A DNA stretch of 64,000 nucleotides from Pseudomonas bubulae. Its GTDB lineage: Bacteria > Pseudomonadota > Gammaproteobacteria > Pseudomonadales > Pseudomonadaceae. The notes under the pieces were generated by a model. The model was given only the letters and a program-made list of their open reading frames with translations, did not search any database and was not told where the DNA came from. Both the position numbers and the translations under genes were made by a program. Of this stretch, positions 20,026 through 28,797 are shown piece after piece; position 1 is the stretch's first letter, and every line of letters begins with the position of its first letter. The stretch spans positions 248,001 through 312,000 of the forward strand of contig NZ_UYJA01000001.1 of NCBI RefSeq assembly GCF_900618535.1, in the 5' to 3' direction.

Positions 20026-21125
20026 GAAGGTAAAAGCTGCCCATCCTTGTCAAAGCGATAGCGTTGTTCATCCCAGCCCTGGCCGAACAGCAGCAGTGAC
20101 TGGTTGTAATAGGCATCGGCCGCAGGCGGCTGTTGCTTGATCCGTTCCTGTTGAACAGCCAGCGCGGGGGAGTCCAGGCTGGACAGTAACGGCAGCATGG
20201 CGGCGGAAAACCCTACCGGCCCCGTGCCGGTGTATTTGCCGGTAACGGCATTGACGCTTTCTGGCACATAGCTCAGGGTTTGGGTGAGGTTGGCCATGGG
20301 CGCAAAATGTTGTTGCAGTGGCTGGCGACCGGCCGCGTCCTGGGCCAGCATGCCAACCCACAGGTAGACGCGAATGGCATCGTAGTCCCCCAGCGAACCC
20401 TCCTTGCTGTCCGGTGCCCAACCGCCACCGGCTTTCCACTGCAGCCAGTCCGGGGCAAAGCCTTTGGGCGAAGTCTCTATCAGCATGCGTTGCTGGTTGC
20501 TCGCCAGTTCGGCCCAGATCGGTGATATACGCGCAAAACGGGCCAACAGTTGCGGTGGCAAATAGCTGGGGTTCAGGCGCCAACCCTTGGGGCTGTCAAA
20601 ACCCACATCCCCGGGCAACAGCATCAGGCCCAGCCCGGGCAGCTTGCGCAGGCTTTGCGCAGCGCTGCGCCAGAGCATGTTCTGCCCAAGCGCGACATAC
20701 TCGGGCCACTGCCACAGCCGGCCGGCTTCGAGCAGGCTGTAGGCGATCCACAGATCGGCATCGCTGGCATTGTTGCTGTCCAGGATCTGCCACTTGCCGT
20801 TTTTTGCCAGACCCCATTGCCAGGCTGGCAAATGAGCCTCAAGGCTGCCACCGGCGAGGTTATTGCGGGTCCACTCGAGAATCCTCGCAAAACTCTTTTT
20901 GTCGTTGCCCAGCAAGGCAAAAAACAACCCGTAGCTTTGACCTTCCGAGGTGGTGATCATTTGCGCCGACGAGCCATCGATAATGCGCCCGTCGCTGCTC
21001 ATCATGGCCTTCTTGTAACTGTCCCAGGCGGGCCAGTCACAGGATTGCGCACTCGCCACCTGAGGCAATAGCCCCAGGGTCGAGCTCAGGGTAAGTGCCG
21101 CCAGTCGCTTCATGGCGTTAGTCAT
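20001..21125 (-). CDS. bcsZ: Periplasmic endoglucanase BcsZ (GH8)
   Basis: A 374-residue family 8 glycoside hydrolase. The signal peptide ends near VASAQS. The catalytic acid lies in TTSEGQSYGLFFALL, and the conserved aspartate in NNASDADLWIAYSLLEAG. BcsZ trims cellulose in the periplasm during export and is needed for normal output. Overlaps with bcsB (8 bp) and bcsC (25 bp) indicate tight coupling. Confidence 0.95.
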   Translation of the reverse strand: MTNAMKRLAALTLSSTLGLLPQVASAQSCDWPAWDSYKKAMMSSDGRIIDGSSAQMITTSEGQSYGLFFALLGNDKKSFARILEWTRNNLAGGSLEAHLPAWQWGLAKNGKWQILDSNNASDADLWIAYSLLEAGRLWQWPEYVALGQNMLWRSAAQSLRKLPGLGLMLLPGDVGFDSPKGWRLNPSYLPPQLLARFARISPIWAELASNQQRMLIETSPKGFAPDWLQWKAGGGWAPDSKEGSLGDYDAIRVYLWVGMLAQDAAGRQPLQQHFAPMANLTQTLSYVPESVNAVTGKYTGTGPVGFSAAMLPLLSSLDSPALAVQQERIKQQPPAADAYYNQSLLLFGQGWDEQRYRFDKDGQLLPSWIKTCQK

Positions 21126-23445
21126 GCTTGTTCAGGCGACGGTTGGCCGCCCAGCTCAAGGCACGCCACAGCAGGAAGGCGCTGAGCAGAACGCTGATCA
21201 CGGCCAGCACGGTGAGCAGCACCGGGTGCTCGGAGAGCTGGTACCACAGCAACAGGTACCATGGCAGGTTGCCAACAAAGTACTGGTCACCCACCAGTTG
21301 GCTGTAAACACCGCTGCTGCGGATCAGTGCCGCGGAGCCCGCTACTGCGTCCAGCTTGCCGCTGTCACCGAGGACTTCGCGCAACAAGTTGTAGTCTGCA
21401 TCGTCATTGGCCAACATTGCCACGACACTGCGCTGGTTATGGGTCGGGGACTGCATGCCCAGGATAGCTGCAATCGGGGCCTGCGCTGTGACTTCCACCT
21501 TGTTGGCTGGCACGTTGCGTGCGTCGGTCGACGGCGTGCGACGAATGTTGGCATCAATACCGGTGGTGCCATGTGGCTGTACCAGCATGTCACGCTGGCG
21601 TTGCAGCAATACGCTCAAGTCCGGGTTATCGCGCAGGTCTGGTGCCATTTGTCCCAGTACCAGCAGGTCGGCATCTTCCTTGGAGGCGGATTGCCAGTCA
21701 TCGGTCAGGCGCAAGCCGAACGCCGGGTAGCCGGAACGCGCAGAAATGCTGGCCACGGTTTCAAGCAGGGTGCTGATTTGTGTCGGTGTGGTGTCTTTGG
21801 GTACGACAACGATGGATTCGGACATGTCGGCCATGCGGCTGAACGGGAAACCACTGCGGGCAAAGGCCTTGAGGTCCGGCATGCTGATGTAGTGGTAGTA
21901 GCCGGACATATCGATGGTGGAGTCCTCATCGATAATTGCCTGGGTGTTGGCCGGCAGGATGGTCTGGCAGCGATCTTTCTGTGAACTGCCCATGGTGCTG
22001 GCAAAGTTGAAGTCGAAACGCAGACGGTTACGGTCGCCAATTTTCAGCGAAGGCACGATCAGCTTGTCATTGACGTTGGCTGAGTCGTTGGACAGCACCG
22101 ACAGGCGCAGTTCTTCGAGGTTGCTGGTGTCTTTGCGCAGCAATGGCAGGCTGGTGAGGAACTGGTCATTGAGGCTGATATTCAAGCGCGAATCATCATT
22201 GGCCGACGGCGCGGTGTAGCGGTACTGGGTGCGTAGCGGGATACCCTGGTTGCGCCAGACAAACAGGTCAGGCGGCAGGTTGACGTCCAGGGTAATGGCG
22301 CGTGGCACCAGCCCGCTGACTTGCAGTTGTTGCGGGTAACTGACCAGTTCGGCAAAACGCACAGGGCGGTCGGTACGCATCCACGCCGGAGCATCGTAGG
22401 GTTTGCGCGGTTGCAGTTCCTGGACCTTGTCGATGGTCACGCGCGAACCGCGCATCAGGTTGCCGCCCAGGGCCAGGGCCTTGGCGGCTGTAGCCAGGTC
22501 TTCTTCGTTGCGACCCATGACCAGCAGGATTTTGCTGTAGGGCGCATCCGGGTGATTGATCATTTCGACCACAGGTGCGGTCACGGCCGGGAATTTCTCC
22601 AGATCGCTCATAAATGCAGGGCGGTGATCGTTGGTGGCAAACACCACGGTGGGCTGGACGGCATCCTTGTCCTGCACGCCGGGCAGGGTATCGAACACGA
22701 CCGGGAAATTGGCCCCGCGCCAGTTGGACTGGCTACCGAAGTAGGAGGCCAGGATCGCGGCGGCTTTCTGCTCGCCCAGGGTCGGGTTGGCCGCGAAGAC
22801 AAACGGCAGTTCGAGTTTGCCGCTGTTGCGCGGGTCGAAAAACGGTAGCGGGAAAAACGCCAGATCGTTTTGCAGGCTCAGCGCCTGTTCCTGCAGGGTA
22901 ATGCTGCTGCCACGGCTGATATTGACCCACAGGGTGCTGTTGGCCGGGTCTTCGCAGAATTCGGTGTAATGGCCGACAAACTCCAGGCGTACGCGGTTGA
23001 AGTCCGAAATCAGTCGCGGATCAAGGGCCATCTTTTGCGTGGTTTTACGCCCCAACTGGTCCTTCTCGATCGGCAGCACGCCCATCAGCACATCGTTGAG
23101 GTAAACCCGGATATGGGAAACCGTCGGGATCAGCGAAGGCGAGGGCGTGTATTCCAGCTGCAGGCTGGCGTCGCTGGCAATGCGGTCCCGGCGCATGCCG
23201 AATTCCACCTGGTCGGCGCTGTTGATACCCAGCAGCAGGGAGTCACCGGGGCGCCCCAGTTGCTCAAAGGTATAGGTCACCGGCCAGCTTGGCAGTACCT
23301 GATCGGTTTGTGCAAATGCAGGTTTTGGCAGCGTTTCGGCCACTGGTGAACTCCCCGGCAAAGGCAGGGGGGCCGACATCAGCTGTGAGGCGAAGGTCAT
23401 CAGCGCTAGGCTGGCGAAAATGGTTTTTTTGGTTATACGACTCAT
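21118..23445 (-). CDS. bcsB: Cellulose synthase periplasmic subunit BcsB
   Basis: About 775 residues from the ATG of MSRITKKTIFASLALMTFA, whose start overlaps the bcsA stop in ATGA; a longer upstream frame is spurious. A signal peptide leads into alternating carbohydrate-binding and flavodoxin-like domains. A C-terminal transmembrane anchor (about 735-760) ends in the basic tail RRLNKHD. BcsB binds BcsA and guides the nascent glucan through the periplasm. Confidence 0.95.
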   Translation of the reverse strand: MSRITKKTIFASLALMTFASQLMSAPLPLPGSSPVAETLPKPAFAQTDQVLPSWPVTYTFEQLGRPGDSLLLGINSADQVEFGMRRDRIASDASLQLEYTPSPSLIPTVSHIRVYLNDVLMGVLPIEKDQLGRKTTQKMALDPRLISDFNRVRLEFVGHYTEFCEDPANSTLWVNISRGSSITLQEQALSLQNDLAFFPLPFFDPRNSGKLELPFVFAANPTLGEQKAAAILASYFGSQSNWRGANFPVVFDTLPGVQDKDAVQPTVVFATNDHRPAFMSDLEKFPAVTAPVVEMINHPDAPYSKILLVMGRNEEDLATAAKALALGGNLMRGSRVTIDKVQELQPRKPYDAPAWMRTDRPVRFAELVSYPQQLQVSGLVPRAITLDVNLPPDLFVWRNQGIPLRTQYRYTAPSANDDSRLNISLNDQFLTSLPLLRKDTSNLEELRLSVLSNDSANVNDKLIVPSLKIGDRNRLRFDFNFASTMGSSQKDRCQTILPANTQAIIDEDSTIDMSGYYHYISMPDLKAFARSGFPFSRMADMSESIVVVPKDTTPTQISTLLETVASISARSGYPAFGLRLTDDWQSASKEDADLLVLGQMAPDLRDNPDLSVLLQRQRDMLVQPHGTTGIDANIRRTPSTDARNVPANKVEVTAQAPIAAILGMQSPTHNQRSVVAMLANDDADYNLLREVLGDSGKLDAVAGSAALIRSSGVYSQLVGDQYFVGNLPWYLLLWYQLSEHPVLLTVLAVISVLLSAFLLWRALSWAANRRLNKHD

Positions 23446-26042
23446 GATCTGCTCACTGGCCGGGAAATAAGAGGGGTGGAGGTGGGCATGCGCGGCAAAA
23501 AGCTGCCCAGCCACTGAAAGATGTGCAGGAAAGGTTTTGCCAACACGCGGACCCACGCCGGCAGGTATTCATACAGGCGGTAATAACCCTTGATGCCCAG
23601 GGCCAGGATCTCCTTGAGACTCTGGATCGGCTTGTCGGCTTCAAAACCGCTGTTGTGATCAAGCCAGGCATCGGCGCGGCCAAAGGTGCATTGCACGAAG
23701 GCAATTTTTTCTTCGGCCGGTAACCGGGCAAAGCTGAGACCAATAAAACGTTCGCTGGAACGGGTCAGGGTGCCGGTGAATACAAACTCGCGGTTGCCGC
23801 GTTGCAGAATCAGTGACACCGGCGTGCCGACGGGCAATTGCAGAGCCTGGCTTAGTTGCAGGCCGACGCCACCGTCGGAGTAGTCCACCAGCTCACAAGG
23901 GTAGCTGTGCCCGTCAGCCAGTTTCACCGCCCCCGGCAAGCGCGCGAGTACCCGGTGGGTGTTGCGCACCTGGCGTACTTCCGCGGCAACTGCAACCGCA
24001 GCCCCGATGATCAGCAGGTTGTAGATCACCCACAGGACGCTGACGATCACGGTGAAGATTTCATCCCTGGGGCCATAGAACAGGCGCCAGACGGCAAAGC
24101 CCAGGCCGAGGATGTTCAACACCGACAAAATCAGGTAGGGCTTGGCGGTCTGCCAGTCGAACTGGTTTTCCTCCATCATGCCGCCCTTGGCCGTGACGTT
24201 GAATTTGCCCCGTGACGGGCTGAACAAGGCCACCGTGGTCGGCCGTGCGATGTACCAGGCCAGCACGGTTTCATACACCTCGCCCCAGAATGTCTGGCGG
24301 TAGGCGCCTTGCATCCGCGAGTTGGTCAGGCTGGCGTGGATCATGTGCGGCAGCACGTACAACAGGATCATCGCCGCCGGGGCGTAGATGATGTAAGCGT
24401 GGAAGAACAGGAATGCCAGGGGCGCAGTGAGGAACACCAGCCGCGGCAGCCCCACCAGAAAGTGCATCATGGCGTTGGTGTAGCAGATGCGCTGGAAGAT
24501 CGTCAGGCCCTTGCCCAACAGCGGGTTGTCAGTGCGGAAAATCTGCACCATGCCCCGCGCCCAACGGATGCGCTGGCCGATATGCGCCGACAGGCTTTCG
24601 GTCGCCAGCCCCGCCGCCTGCGGAATACGCAGATAGGCCGAGGTCCAGCCATTGCGGTGCAGGCGCAAGGCGGTATGGGCATCTTCGGTCACGGTTTCGA
24701 CAGCAAAACCGCCGATGGAGTCAATTGCGGTACGCCGCAGTATGGCGCAGGAGCCGCAGAAGAACGCGGCGTTCCACATGTCGTTGCCGTCCTGGATCAG
24801 GCCGTAGAACAGTTCGCCTTCGTTGGGGCGGTTACGGAAAGTACCCAGGTTGCGCTCGAACGGATCCGGCGAGAGGAAGTGGTGCGGGGTTTGCACCAGC
24901 GCCAGTTTCGGATCGCGCAGAAACCAGCCAACCGTCAATTGCAGGAAGGAGCGGGCAGGCATGTGGTCGCAGTCGAAAATCGCCACCAGATCGCCGTCGA
25001 GCAATTTCAGGGCATGGTTGAGGTTACCCGCCTTGGCGTGACGGTTGTCGGTGCGGGCGATGTAGTTGATACCCACTTCCTCGGCGAAGGTCTTGAAACT
25101 TGGGCGGTTACCGTCATCGAGCAAATGGATGCGCAGCTTGTCTTTCGGCCAGTCGATACCCAGCGCCGCATACACCGTGCCACGGGTAACCGACAATTCT
25201 TCGTTGTAGGTGGGAATCAGCAGATCCACTACCGGCCACTGATCGGTGTCTGCCGGCAGCTGTGCCGGTTTGCGATTGAGCGGCCATGAGGTTTGTACAT
25301 AACCCAGCAACAGGATCAGCCAGGTATAGGTTTCGGCCACCAGCAAGGTCAGGCCGCAGACCAGATCGAAGGTGTCGTTCCAGTTCAGGGTCGAGGTATA
25401 GCGCCACCACAGATAACGGCACGACACGATGACCGAGAGCACGATCAGCAATAATGTAGGGAAGCGCCCCGGCATGCGCCGGACCAGCATGGCCAGCATC
25501 CACAGCAAGACGACAAACACCAGTTGCGCAAGGAAACCGAACGGTTCGGTAATGCACAGCACAATCAACGCAAGGGCCAGTACGCCCATGGCGATGTACA
25601 GGCCCTTGCGCAGCGGCCATTGAATGTTGTCCCACCAGTGCGAGCCTTTGGTGACTTGCGGGCTGAGGGTGGTGGGCAAGCGGGCAAAGGCATTGGACAG
25701 CAGGTTCCATGGCCGTTGCACGATCATCAGCAAGGCCGAGAAAAAGCTGGCCGTGCGCTGGCGGAAGCGTTGCCGGCCGATCTGGTCCTGGTTGGGCGTT
25801 CGCACCAGCAGTAGCCACAGGGTTTGCACCGTGTAGCGTAGCGGGTCACCGATGGTCGAGGGCTTGTCCGCCAGGTGCGGATACAGGCGCCGGTGCTGTT
25901 CGCGCAAGACTTGCCAGCGGGGTGATTCAAGGCGCAGGAAGATCCAGCCCAGCGCTTGAATCAGCGCCAGGGTGAAGGCGGTAAAACGGGTGCAGTTCTG
26001 CTCCCGCCGCAATCGTGTATAGGGGAACCAACGCCTGATCAT
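23442..26042 (-). CDS. bcsA: Cellulose synthase catalytic subunit BcsA (UDP-forming)
   Basis: An 866-residue GT2 synthase with several transmembrane helices. The catalytic motifs are intact: DDG (309-311), DCD (357-359), TED (452-454) and QRIRW (490-494). The C-terminal PilZ domain keeps the c-di-GMP motifs RNTHR (693-697) and DYSDGG (720-725). It polymerises UDP-glucose into beta-1,4-glucan when c-di-GMP is bound. Length is close to E. coli BcsA. It overlaps bcsQ and bcsB by 4 bp each. Confidence 0.97.
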   Translation of the reverse strand: MIRRWFPYTRLRREQNCTRFTAFTLALIQALGWIFLRLESPRWQVLREQHRRLYPHLADKPSTIGDPLRYTVQTLWLLLVRTPNQDQIGRQRFRQRTASFFSALLMIVQRPWNLLSNAFARLPTTLSPQVTKGSHWWDNIQWPLRKGLYIAMGVLALALIVLCITEPFGFLAQLVFVVLLWMLAMLVRRMPGRFPTLLLIVLSVIVSCRYLWWRYTSTLNWNDTFDLVCGLTLLVAETYTWLILLLGYVQTSWPLNRKPAQLPADTDQWPVVDLLIPTYNEELSVTRGTVYAALGIDWPKDKLRIHLLDDGNRPSFKTFAEEVGINYIARTDNRHAKAGNLNHALKLLDGDLVAIFDCDHMPARSFLQLTVGWFLRDPKLALVQTPHHFLSPDPFERNLGTFRNRPNEGELFYGLIQDGNDMWNAAFFCGSCAILRRTAIDSIGGFAVETVTEDAHTALRLHRNGWTSAYLRIPQAAGLATESLSAHIGQRIRWARGMVQIFRTDNPLLGKGLTIFQRICYTNAMMHFLVGLPRLVFLTAPLAFLFFHAYIIYAPAAMILLYVLPHMIHASLTNSRMQGAYRQTFWGEVYETVLAWYIARPTTVALFSPSRGKFNVTAKGGMMEENQFDWQTAKPYLILSVLNILGLGFAVWRLFYGPRDEIFTVIVSVLWVIYNLLIIGAAVAVAAEVRQVRNTHRVLARLPGAVKLADGHSYPCELVDYSDGGVGLQLSQALQLPVGTPVSLILQRGNREFVFTGTLTRSSERFIGLSFARLPAEEKIAFVQCTFGRADAWLDHNSGFEADKPIQSLKEILALGIKGYYRLYEYLPAWVRVLAKPFLHIFQWLGSFLPRMPTSTPLISRPVSRS

Positions 26043-26761
26043 TCAAGCCTCCTGCCGCGCAGCAGGCACCAACTGGCCAGGCTGATAATGTCCAGGGCAA
26101 TCAGGCTGGAGGGCGCATAGCGCCCGGCAGGCTCGCTTCTGGCCAGGGCCTCGGCCATGGCTTCATCGGCATGCAGGTTGACTGGCACCAGTGCATGGGC
26201 ATAACGCTGTTGCCAGATCAGCAGCAGATCGCGCTGCAACTGGCTGGCGGCATCGAAGCGATTGACCAGAAACAGCGGGGTCTGCGTCAGCTGCGGTTGC
26301 AACAGCACATGGCAGGCAGCATCGGCGTTGGTAACCATCATCGAGAGTGCGCAGTGCGGGTTGGTCATATGCCCAGGCAAGCGTTGCGGCAGGTCGAAGA
26401 GTATCCAGTCAAACGCGTTCGCCAGCGCAGCCTGGCGCTGGCTCCAGAGCTTTGGCTGTTCAATCAGCAGGGCATCGAGGGCAAAAAGCTCGCTCGGCTT
26501 CAATTGGCCATAGGGCAGCACGCACAGGCCTGGCTCTACCACCCAGGCGTGTTCGTGCCAGGGTTGCCGGTCAAGGGTCGCCCGCGCCCAGCCTTCACGG
26601 GGGGCAAGGTCCATATTGAAGTGCAGGCCCAGGGAGTTCTCCGGGCACATGTCCACCAGCAGCACTTTCTGCCCCAGGTCATGCAGCGCATGGCCAAGGG
26701 CCGCCAGGGTTGAGCTGGTGCCCACGCCACCCCGCACGCCACGCAAACTCATGCTGATCAT
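26039..26761 (-). CDS. bcsQ: Cellulose synthesis MinD/ParA-like protein BcsQ
   Basis: A 240-residue SIMIBI-class protein. The P-loop region reads SLRGVRGGVGTSSTLAALG, where the deviant-Walker lysine after GGVG is replaced by threonine, as in E. coli BcsQ (RGGVGTTT). A VDMCPENSLGLHF segment and LFDLPQRL follow. BcsQ helps assemble the synthase at the pole or cytoplasmic vestibule in E. coli. The start overlaps the bcsR stop by 4 bp. Confidence 0.92.
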   Translation of the reverse strand: MISMSLRGVRGGVGTSSTLAALGHALHDLGQKVLLVDMCPENSLGLHFNMDLAPREGWARATLDRQPWHEHAWVVEPGLCVLPYGQLKPSELFALDALLIEQPKLWSQRQAALANAFDWILFDLPQRLPGHMTNPHCALSMMVTNADAACHVLLQPQLTQTPLFLVNRFDAASQLQRDLLLIWQQRYAHALVPVNLHADEAMAEALARSEPAGRYAPSSLIALDIISLASWCLLRGRRLE

Positions 26762-26994
26762 GGGGTTTGCTCCGTGTCCTTGGCCAGCAACGGGGGCTGC
26801 TTGTACTGCGCCTCTAGATAGGCCAGCAACGGCCAGCGCTCAAAGGCCTGCAACAGCTCCATATGTGCCGACACATCGACATATTCCAGGGCATGCAGCT
26901 CCATCATGGATTTAAGCCGGGCAATATCATCGGCCCGTTCTTTGCGCGAAAGGATATCGGCGCTTATTTGAACCGCTGTGGGTAAGGCAGCCAT
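26758..26994 (-). CDS. bcsR: Small cellulose regulator BcsR-like
   Basis: A 78-residue protein ahead of bcsQ, at the position of E. coli bcsR (yhjR). The shared C-terminal pattern is LEYVDVSAHMELLQAFERWPLLAYLE, resembling the DYADISQREQL...RWPLLAE pattern of BcsR. BcsR partners with BcsQ and regulates the synthase. The start used here overlaps bcsG by 31 bp; a shorter start at MMELHALEY is possible. Confidence 0.8.
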   Translation of the reverse strand: MAALPTAVQISADILSRKERADDIARLKSMMELHALEYVDVSAHMELLQAFERWPLLAYLEAQYKQPPLLAKDTEQTP

Positions 26995-28610
26995 CCGCCG
27001 TTCTCCTTGATTCGCACATAAGGTTTGCCGTTGTAGTCGAGTACTACGGTCCCTGAGTTTTCCGATACTTTCGCGGTTTTCGGCAGATCGGTGAGCAGCC
27101 TGGACCAGTCCACGGTCTGGCCATTGCTCAGCGCCGGATCGGCGTACAGGCGAGCTATGATTTCTGCCACGGCCAGGTAGCTGCTGGGTTCACTGACGTG
27201 GATAGGCTGGGTTTGCGCGTTGTCGCCCATATTGATCAGCTTGATACCCACCGGTACATGGGTGATGGAGTCACTGGGGATTTCGCGCATGCCGGCTATC
27301 TGCATGCGGTCACCGTGCAGCGCTGCGCCATGCTCAGGGACGATGGCTACCACGACGCGACGGCCACTTTTTTCCAGCTCTTTAAGGAAGGCATTAAGAT
27401 CGTCGAGAAGGATCTGCGCCCGGCTGCGGTAGTCAGCGGCCTGGGTGCCGCCATCGGACTGCACCTGGCGGTTACCGTCGTGCAGGCTGGTGGTGTTGTA
27501 GAACAGCGCCATATTGGGTGAGTCTTCAGTCATGCGGTGCTGCCACCACTTGCTCAGCACATCACGGTCGCGCCAGATCGGCGAGCCATCAAAACCGACA
27601 TAGGTACGCGGCAGGCCTGCGGGTACAACACCCAGAGCCGGAGGAGGCAACTGGCCCTGTTCACGCACTTCCTGCAGGAAACCGTCGAATTCACCGGTGT
27701 GGTTAAGCATCAGCTCATTGGAAAAGCCCAGCTTGCGCAAGTCATCGAACAACAGGCACTGATCCGCCGGTTGTTTGTACAACTGCGCATGGGAGGTCTG
27801 GCCGCAACTGGCGCGCAGCAAGCGAATGGCTGCGGGGCCGCTGTAGGCGGTGGCCGAGTTGAAGTTGTCGAATATCACGTCCATCTGGCTGAACAACGGG
27901 TTGTCACGCAAGCCCACGGCATCCAGGTCGTCCCAGGCCATGGAACAAATATTGATCACCAGCAGATCGAACGGGGGCGGCTTGACTGCCGGTTCCTTGA
28001 ACTCGACCTTGCGCGTGGATTCGTTGAGATAGAACTTCTCCAGGTAGCCATTGAGCGTCGCGTCGTCGGGCTCGCCTGCGCTGACGGTCGGCGCGCCCGT
28101 GGCAGTCTGTGCGCCGGCCATTTGCGGTTGCACGGAAGGTGGCAACAACCACTGCAGATTGCCCATGCCCAACCAGGCAAAGCCCAGCAGGGTGAGGGTG
28201 GTCAGGCGCAGCCACTGGTTCAGGAACAGGTAGCCGACAAACAGCAACAGCAACAGGGCGCACACTTGCCAGTCGATAAAACGCCCCAGCAGCTCGACGA
28301 TATAGTCGAACGAAAAGTTCAACACCCCGGGTTGTGCCAGCAGGCGGCTGAAGGGCGGGAACCAGGTGTCCTGGTACAGAAGGGCCACGGCCACCGGAAT
28401 GGCAATCAGGGTGCGCAAACGGCGTAGCACCGGGTTGGCGATCGGAATCAGCAAAACGGCAGCAAAGATCAGGTTGGGCAAAATCTGGATGTTCAGATGC
28501 CCCGTCCAGGCCAGCAGGAACTTGGCCAGGAAATACAGGTTCCAGGCGCCCAGGCCGCTCCAGGATCCGGCAATTTTGTGCGCCGGTGCGTCAGACTTAA
28601 ACAGACTCAT
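26964..28610 (-). CDS. bcsG: Cellulose phosphoethanolamine transferase BcsG
   Basis: A 548-residue membrane enzyme: four to five N-terminal helices (about 25-160), then a periplasmic alkaline-phosphatase-fold domain. The catalytic serine is S268 in RLLRASCGQTSH, matching E. coli S278 context, and C222 in INICSMAWDD and the PEHGAAL segment fit the zinc site. BcsG transfers phosphoethanolamine from lipid to cellulose. Its presence predicts a modified, not plain, cellulose. Confidence 0.93.
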   Translation of the reverse strand: MSLFKSDAPAHKIAGSWSGLGAWNLYFLAKFLLAWTGHLNIQILPNLIFAAVLLIPIANPVLRRLRTLIAIPVAVALLYQDTWFPPFSRLLAQPGVLNFSFDYIVELLGRFIDWQVCALLLLLFVGYLFLNQWLRLTTLTLLGFAWLGMGNLQWLLPPSVQPQMAGAQTATGAPTVSAGEPDDATLNGYLEKFYLNESTRKVEFKEPAVKPPPFDLLVINICSMAWDDLDAVGLRDNPLFSQMDVIFDNFNSATAYSGPAAIRLLRASCGQTSHAQLYKQPADQCLLFDDLRKLGFSNELMLNHTGEFDGFLQEVREQGQLPPPALGVVPAGLPRTYVGFDGSPIWRDRDVLSKWWQHRMTEDSPNMALFYNTTSLHDGNRQVQSDGGTQAADYRSRAQILLDDLNAFLKELEKSGRRVVVAIVPEHGAALHGDRMQIAGMREIPSDSITHVPVGIKLINMGDNAQTQPIHVSEPSSYLAVAEIIARLYADPALSNGQTVDWSRLLTDLPKTAKVSENSGTVVLDYNGKPYVRIKENGGWLPYPQRFK

Positions 28611-28797
28611 CAGGCGTTCTCTGAGCAGGGCTGGCTGGCATGCGACGGCGAACGCCGCACGATTTCAAATAGCGGGGAGAGAGGTACTGCTCGAAATGAC
28701 TTTTCAAGTACATCCGCATGCGCTGCCAGAACAGCGTCAGCAGTACGGTCACCACACAGGTCAATGCAATGACATCGATTAGCTCAAGGAACGTCAT
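28597..28797 (-). CDS. bcsF: Small membrane protein BcsF
   Basis: A 66-residue protein with one N-terminal transmembrane helix (LIDVIALTCVVTVLLTLFW) and a basic cytoplasmic tail containing SPRYLKSCGVRRR, like the KPRYVKPAGTLRR of E. coli BcsF. It links BcsE and BcsG at the membrane in E. coli. It overlaps bcsE by 4 bp and bcsG by 14 bp. Confidence 0.9.
   Translation of the reverse strand: MTFLELIDVIALTCVVTVLLTLFWQRMRMYLKSHFEQYLSPRYLKSCGVRRRMPASPAQRTPDESV

Noticed and set aside
23442..26042. wss/Acs-type cellulose acetylation genes
   Set aside because: Looked for acetylase genes around bcsABZC; none are present, while bcsEFG of the E. coli type are.
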